Source of the DNA: Methylobacterium sp. | Lineage (GTDB): Bacteria > Pseudomonadota > Alphaproteobacteria > Rhizobiales > Beijerinckiaceae | Direction of reading: 5' to 3' | DNA: 9,421 bases | NCBI GenBank assembly: GCA_021154065.1 | Contig: JAJKJG010000119.1 | Span: forward strand, 1 to 9,421 | In this document: in pieces, positions 6,332 through 9,421 of the stretch | How the letters are laid out: each line of letters starts with the position of its first letter | How positions within the stretch are numbered: the stretch's first letter is position 1 | Translations under genes and position numbers: made by a program | Notes under the pieces: generated by a model | Seen by the model: the letters and a program-made list of their open reading frames with translations, nothing else | Databases searched by the model: none | Told to the model about the DNA's origin: nothing

Positions 6332-6646
6332 ATGATCATCGAGGAACGCGACTACCGGGTGAGGCACGGCAAGCTCGCCGAGTTCATCGGGCTCTACGGC
6401 CAGCACGGACTGCCGATCCAGAAGGAGCACCTGGGGAAGTTCCTCGGCTATTTCACCACCGACATCGGCGAGCTCAACCACGTCGTCGCCTGGTGGCAGT
6501 ACGACAGCCTCACCGACCGCGAGGCCCGGCGCGAGCGCATGGCCGCCGACCCGCGCTGGACGGACTACCTCAAAATGACGAACGGCATGCTCGACGTGCA
6601 GCGCTCGCGCATCCTCAAGCCGACCGCCTTCTCGCCGCTGCGCTGA
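6332..6646 (+). CDS. NIPSNAP family protein
   Basis: This is a 104-residue alpha-beta barrel-type protein of the NIPSNAP family, which is related to dimeric ferredoxin-like domains. Typical features are the start IIEERDYRVRHGKLAEFIGL (2-21), 'GYFTTDIGELNHVVAWWQYD' (39-58), the 'REARRERMAADPRW' helix (63-76) and the 'RSRILKPTAFSPL' end (91-103). The ATG follows the cupin stop directly (TAGATG), with GAGG at 6323-6326 inside the cupin end. Members are often found in catabolic clusters for aromatic or hydrophobic compounds, but a catalytic role is rarely proven. It may be a small dimeric binding or isomerase-like protein. Confidence 0.9.
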   Translation: MIIEERDYRVRHGKLAEFIGLYGQHGLPIQKEHLGKFLGYFTTDIGELNHVVAWWQYDSLTDREARRERMAADPRWTDYLKMTNGMLDVQRSRILKPTAFSPLR

Positions 6647-6653
6647 TCCGGCC

Positions 6654-7490
6654 ATGGCCGCCTCCACGCTGCGCCTCGAGGACGGCGCCGAGATCGCCGT
6701 GCATGTCGACGGCGACGGCCGCGACCTCCTTCTCGTCACCGGGCTCGGCGGCACGGCGGCGTTCTGGGAGCCGGTCGTCGCGCCGCTGCGCGAGCGAGGC
6801 TTTCGCGTCATCAGGTTCGACCAGCGCGGCATCGGCGCGAGCACGCGCGGCGCCGGCGCGGTCGATATCGACTGGCTGGCGCAGGATTCTCTCGCCGTGC
6901 TCGAGCATGCCGGCAGCGCCCGTGCGCTGCTCCTCGGGCACTCGACCGGCGGCGTCATCCTGCAGGCGATGGCGCTCGCCGAGCCGTCGCGCATCGCCGG
7001 CCTCGTGCTCTCCGGGTCGTGGCTGCGGCCGAACCGCTACATGGCGGAGCTGTTCCGCTCCCGCCTCGCGATCCTGCGCATCGCGCCGCGCGAATACGCC
7101 GCCATGGTCGCCTTCCTCGGCTACCCGGCCGACTGGCTCGAGGCCAACTGGCCGCGCTACGAGGCGATGCTCGCGGCAGCGCCGATGACGCCGGCGCAGC
7201 AGGACGTCGTCGCCGAGCGCATCGAGGCGATCCTGCGCTTCGACAGCAGCGGCGAGGTCGGCCGGATCGCCCTGCCGGTGCTGATCCAGGGCGCCGAGGA
7301 CGACCTCATCGTGCCGGCCTTCCTGCAGCGCGAGCAGGCCCGCGCCTTCCCCGGCGCACAGGTCCACATGTTCCGCACCGGCGGCCATTTCTTCCCGGTG
7401 ACGCGGGTCGAGGAGTTCGTGGGTGTGCTGGCGAGATTCGCGGAGGGGCTCGACCGGCTCACGCTCCGCGCCGCGCCAGCCAGCGCTTGA
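6654..7490 (+). CDS. Alpha/beta hydrolase
   Basis: This 278-residue alpha/beta-hydrolase-fold enzyme probably cleaves an ester, lactone or carbon-carbon bond. The triad can be placed: nucleophile Ser97 in GHSTGG (95-100), acid Asp217 in GAEDDLIVP (213-221) and His245 in TGGHFFP (242-248). The oxyanion-hole region is TGLGG (29-33), and RFDQRGIGAS (54-63) is the usual loop after strand 4. The closest look is to enol-lactonase/RutD/esterase types, without a firm match. It starts 7 nt after the NIPSNAP stop with no clear Shine-Dalgarno, so coupling is likely. The last 10 residues (269-278) are encoded antisense to the end of brnA, and the fold itself seems complete before them. Confidence 0.92.
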   Translation: MAASTLRLEDGAEIAVHVDGDGRDLLLVTGLGGTAAFWEPVVAPLRERGFRVIRFDQRGIGASTRGAGAVDIDWLAQDSLAVLEHAGSARALLLGHSTGGVILQAMALAEPSRIAGLVLSGSWLRPNRYMAELFRSRLAILRIAPREYAAMVAFLGYPADWLEANWPRYEAMLAAAPMTPAQQDVVAERIEAILRFDSSGEVGRIALPVLIQGAEDDLIVPAFLQREQARAFPGAQVHMFRTGGHFFPVTRVEEFVGVLARFAEGLDRLTLRAAPASA

Positions 7491-7848
7491 GGACTTCGTT
7501 GACACGCACCTGCCAGCCCGCTCCGCTGGCGCGCAGACGCGCAATCAGGTCGGCATCCAGCCGCAGCGTAACCTGCTGCTTCGGCGAGGGCGAGCGTGGC
7601 CGACCGCGCCGGCGCAGCGTTCGGGCCACGAGCTCCGGGACGACCTCGTGCGCCGGACGCATGCGCTTCAGGGAGCCGTCCGTCATGGGCTGCGCGTCGG
7701 GATCGGCCGCGGCGGCTGCAAGCACCGCGGCATCGGCCTCGGCATCGGCCGTCTCGTCGAGGCGGCGGGCACGGGCGCGGGCGGCTTTGCGGCGGCGCTC
7801 GATGTCGTTGAGCTCCGCGAGCGTGAGCGGGTCAGGTTTCTTCGACAT
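7459..7848 (-). CDS. brnA: BrnA antitoxin of type II toxin-antitoxin system
   Basis: This 129-residue protein is the antitoxin that should neutralise BrnT and repress the brnTA promoter through DNA binding. The BrnA core spans about residues 49-125: 'DPDAQPMTDGSLKRMRPAHE' (49-68), GRPRSPSPK (82-90), QQVTLRLDADLIARLRASG (91-109) and GAGWQVRVNEVLKRWL (109-124), the last two being the ribbon-helix-helix-like DNA-binding part. The first 48 residues are a basic then Ala/Asp-rich helical extension, longer than in many BrnA proteins. The ATG at 7848 overlaps the brnT stop by 17 bp. AAGGAG (minus strand, 7867-7862) lies 13 nt upstream, which is rather far. The 3' end overlaps the convergent hydrolase gene by 32 bp. 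Confidence 0.92.
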   Translation of the reverse strand: MSKKPDPLTLAELNDIERRRKAARARARRLDETADAEADAAVLAAAAADPDAQPMTDGSLKRMRPAHEVVPELVARTLRRRGRPRSPSPKQQVTLRLDADLIARLRASGAGWQVRVNEVLKRWLARRGA

Positions 7849-8119
7849 AGTAGTGGCGGCGCTCCTTCGGCGTGGCGGGCCTGAGACTTATCGCGTGCAC
7901 CTCGTCGCCATCTTGGAGGGTGAAGACGAGGAAGCAGAGACGGCCCCGCAGCCAGCCGGTCGCGCGGAACCGAGCCTCGTGGCGCACGTCGCGGTCCTCC
8001 TCGACGAGCGCGGTGTCGAACTCGAAGTACTCGGCGTGGGCGAGGTCCATGCCGTGTCTGCGCAGGTTCTCGCCGCGCTTCGCTTCGTCCCACGTTGTCA
8101 CGCTTTTCTGTAACGCCAA
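7832..8119 (-). CDS. brnT: BrnT toxin (DUF497), ribonuclease of type II toxin-antitoxin system
   Basis: This protein of about 95 residues belongs to the BrnT family, RelE-like ribonuclease toxins that stop translation by cutting RNA. The family pattern is clear: WDEAKRGENLRRHGMD (10-25), FEFDTALVEEDRDVRHEARF (32-51), and the final 'ISLRPATPKERRHYY' (77-91). There is no ATG. The longest reading starts at TTG 8119; a GTG at 8101 (residue 7) gives 89 residues, still a normal size, and starts nearer the conserved region. A probable -35 TTGACC at 8136-8131 with a weak -10 would fall over the TTG, so the GTG may be the true start. The order toxin then antitoxin is standard for brnTA. Confidence 0.9.
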   Translation of the reverse strand: MALQKSVTTWDEAKRGENLRRHGMDLAHAEYFEFDTALVEEDRDVRHEARFRATGWLRGRLCFLVFTLQDGDEVHAISLRPATPKERRHYYVEET

Positions 8120-8136
8120 AAAAGCAACGCGGTCAA
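8107..8136 (-). promoter_or_regulatory. Possible brnTA promoter
   Basis: On the minus strand TTGACC (8136-8131) is followed after 18 nt by TACAGA (8112-8107), a weak -10 match. It lies in the only notably AT-rich patch of the region (about 8101-8160), directly upstream of brnT. Known brnTA operons are autoregulated from this place. A transcript from here would start close to the GTG at 8101. Confidence 0.35.
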
Positions 8137-8152
8137 GAATATCATGGTGCCG

Positions 8153-8199
8153 AAAAATGCGGGCGCCTGCCCTTGCCCGGCCGGCGCGGCCGCGCCGGC
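8153..8199 (-). terminator. Possible terminator of the TRAP operon, with a long perfect palindrome
   Basis: Reading the minus strand after the dctM stop, a perfect 20-bp palindrome (8199-8180) is followed by a stem CGGGC...GCCCG (8179-8160, 10-nt loop). Next comes CATTTTT, with five T at 8157-8153. Stem plus T-tract fits an intrinsic terminator, though the stem is short. It would separate the TRAP operon from brnTA. Confidence 0.4.
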
Positions 8200-8223
8200 T
8201 CCCCTTCCCGCAAGCAGGAGAGG
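8199..8223. repeat. Degenerate remnant resembling the family A hairpin
   Basis: CTCCCC followed by TTCCCGCAAGC and AGGAGAGG resembles the right-end hairpin of the family A element (2054-2077), with the CCGCAAGC loop and GAGAGG end kept but the stem interrupted. It abuts the dctM stop codon. Confidence 0.5.
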
Positions 8224-8224
8224 A

Positions 8225-9421
8225 TCAGAACTGCGGGCAGATGTAGCCGGCGCCGGTCGGGCTCTTGAAGCAGCCGACCGACTCCGGCAGCAGCTTCTTC
8301 GGCAGCCACAGCACCACCTCCGGGAAGAAGATGCAGAAGGCGATGGTCGCGAAGAAGACGAGGTAGAGCGGCAGCGAGCGCATCACCGCCGCCATGAAGC
8401 CGACGCCGGTGAATTTCGACGCCATCAGCAGCGACAGCCCGTAGGGCGGCGTGATCAGGCCGAAGGCGAGGGTCACGACGATGACGACCCCCATGTGCAC
8501 CGGGTTAATCTCGCCGAGCGCGGTCAGCGCCGTGATGATCGGCATGAAGATGATGATCGCCGGCACCGCGTCCATGAAGTCGCCGACGATGACGAACAGC
8601 ACAACCAAGAGGAACATGATGATGAGGCCGTTGTGGCCGGCGAAGCCCTCGATCCAGGCCGCCACCACGTCAGGCCCGCGCAGATAGGCGAGCATCCAGC
8701 CGAACGCCGAGGCGGCCGCGACCGCCGCCATCGGGATCGAGTAGAGCAGCCCGGCATTGGCGAAATCGCGCGGCAGGTTCTTGATGTGCCCGCGGTTCAC
8801 GAGCGGAATCAGGATGAAGACGATATAGGCAACCGCGACGAGGCCGGCCTCGGTCGGGGTGAAGAAGCCCGAGAGGATGCCGCCCATGATGATGAACGGG
8901 ATCATCAGCGGCAGCGCCGAGAGCTTCGCCGCCTCGGCGAACTGGCCGAAGGTGGCGCGCTTTCGCCTGACGCCGCTCGGCCCGAAGAAATGGCTGAAGA
9001 TCATCAGCCCGAAGCCGACGAGGAGTCCCGGCACGACGCCGCCGAGGAACAGCCCGCCGATCGAGACGTTGCCGGTCGCGCCGTAGACGATCGCCATGAT
9101 GCTCGGCGGGATCAGGTTCGCGATCGTCGAGGCCGAGGCGATGAGCGCCGCCGTGAAGGCCTTGTCGTAGCCCTCCCGGCTCATCTCCGGCCCGACGGTG
9201 CGGGCGAGCACCGCGACGTCCGCGGTCGACGAGCCGGAGATGCCGGCGAAGAACATCGAGAACACCGTCACGACCTGTGCGAGGCCGCCGCGAAAATGGC
9301 CGACGAGCGTCTGGGCGAGCGTGATCATGCGGTGGGTGACGTTTGCCGCCGTCATCAGCTCGCCGACGAGGAGGAAGAACGGCACCGCGAGCAGCGCCTC
9401 CGAGTCGATGCCGTGGAAGAG
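8225..9421 (-). CDS. dctM: TRAP transporter large permease (DctM family), 5' end beyond the window
   Basis: This is the large, many-helix inner-membrane subunit of a tripartite ATP-independent periplasmic transporter, which imports organic acids or similar solutes using an ion gradient. The frame is open to the window edge, with 398 residues visible and the first part missing. The visible start LFHGIDSEALLAVPFFLLVG matches the family's early segment, so only about 30-50 residues should be lost. Hallmarks present are FAGISGSSTADVAVL (59-73), IPPSIMAIVYGATG (107-120), GGILSGFFTPTEAG (179-192), GDFMDAVPAIIIFMP (277-291) and FGLITPPYGLSLLMASKF (317-334). A soluble tail of about 25 residues with two Cys ends the protein. 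The DctQ and DctP partners should lie past position 9421. Its relation to the plus-strand catabolic genes is not proven. Confidence 0.95.
   Translation of the reverse strand, partial: LFHGIDSEALLAVPFFLLVGELMTAANVTHRMITLAQTLVGHFRGGLAQVVTVFSMFFAGISGSSTADVAVLARTVGPEMSREGYDKAFTAALIASASTIANLIPPSIMAIVYGATGNVSIGGLFLGGVVPGLLVGFGLMIFSHFFGPSGVRRKRATFGQFAEAAKLSALPLMIPFIIMGGILSGFFTPTEAGLVAVAYIVFILIPLVNRGHIKNLPRDFANAGLLYSIPMAAVAAASAFGWMLAYLRGPDVVAAWIEGFAGHNGLIIMFLLVVLFVIVGDFMDAVPAIIIFMPIITALTALGEINPVHMGVVIVVTLAFGLITPPYGLSLLMASKFTGVGFMAAVMRSLPLYLVFFATIAFCIFFPEVVLWLPKKLLPESVGCFKSPTGAGYICPQF

Noticed and set aside
5828..6994. A 388-codon minus-strand open frame opposite cupin, NIPSNAP and hydrolase
   Set aside because: All three plus-strand genes carry family motifs; the antisense product carries none.
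7019..8113. A 364-codon plus-strand open frame across the hydrolase end and brnTA
   Set aside because: It is out of frame with the hydrolase and antisense to brnA and brnT, both clearly recognisable. The product is low-complexity Arg/Ala-rich.
9383..9385. GTG at 9385 (minus) as the dctM start
   Set aside because: The frame stays open to the window edge and the preceding residues LFHGIDSEALLA match the DctM family, so the codon is an internal valine and the gene is truncated by the window.

Overview
The window is very GC-rich DNA with dense, mostly co-directional genes. It most resembles a chromosome of an alphaproteobacterium of the Hyphomicrobiales/Rhizobiales kind. That placement is an inference from base composition, the NMT1-type ABC, DUF993 and TRAP gene content, and long palindromic intergenic elements of a type common in that group. 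No rRNA, tRNA, CRISPR array, insertion sequence or phage gene was seen.

Layout. Positions 40-1894 (+) hold a periplasmic substrate-binding protein of the NMT1/THI5 (SsuA-like) type and its ABC ATPase; the matching permease is not in the window. Positions 2123-7490 (+) hold a run of six probable catabolic genes: a Gfo/Idh/MocA oxidoreductase, a DUF993 protein (DHDPS-like TIM barrel), a sugar-phosphate-isomerase-like TIM barrel protein, a cupin, a NIPSNAP-family protein and an alpha/beta hydrolase. On the minus strand, 7459-8101/8119 is a BrnT-BrnA toxin-antitoxin pair whose antitoxin 3' end overlaps the hydrolase 3' end. Positions 8225-9421 (minus, cut by the window edge) carry a TRAP transporter large permease (DctM).

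The gaps before the oxidoreductase, the DUF993 gene, the isomerase and the cupin are each filled by a 90-155 bp nested inverted repeat. There are three sequence families: A at 1923-2077, B at 3329-3419 and 5673-5770, and C at 4644-4786. A degenerate trace of family A lies at 8199-8223. The two family B copies differ by a compensatory base-pair change, which suggests their folded form matters.

How the genes may work together (inference): the ABC system and/or the TRAP system imports a small organic solute. The NAD(P)-dependent oxidoreductase, the metal-dependent isomerase/epimerase and the Schiff-base aldolase-like DUF993 enzyme would form an oxidise, rearrange, cleave route. The cupin, NIPSNAP protein and hydrolase would be accessory steps. 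I know of no described pathway with exactly this set, and the substrate cannot be read from the sequence. BrnTA looks like an unrelated accessory module between the catabolic genes and the TRAP operon.
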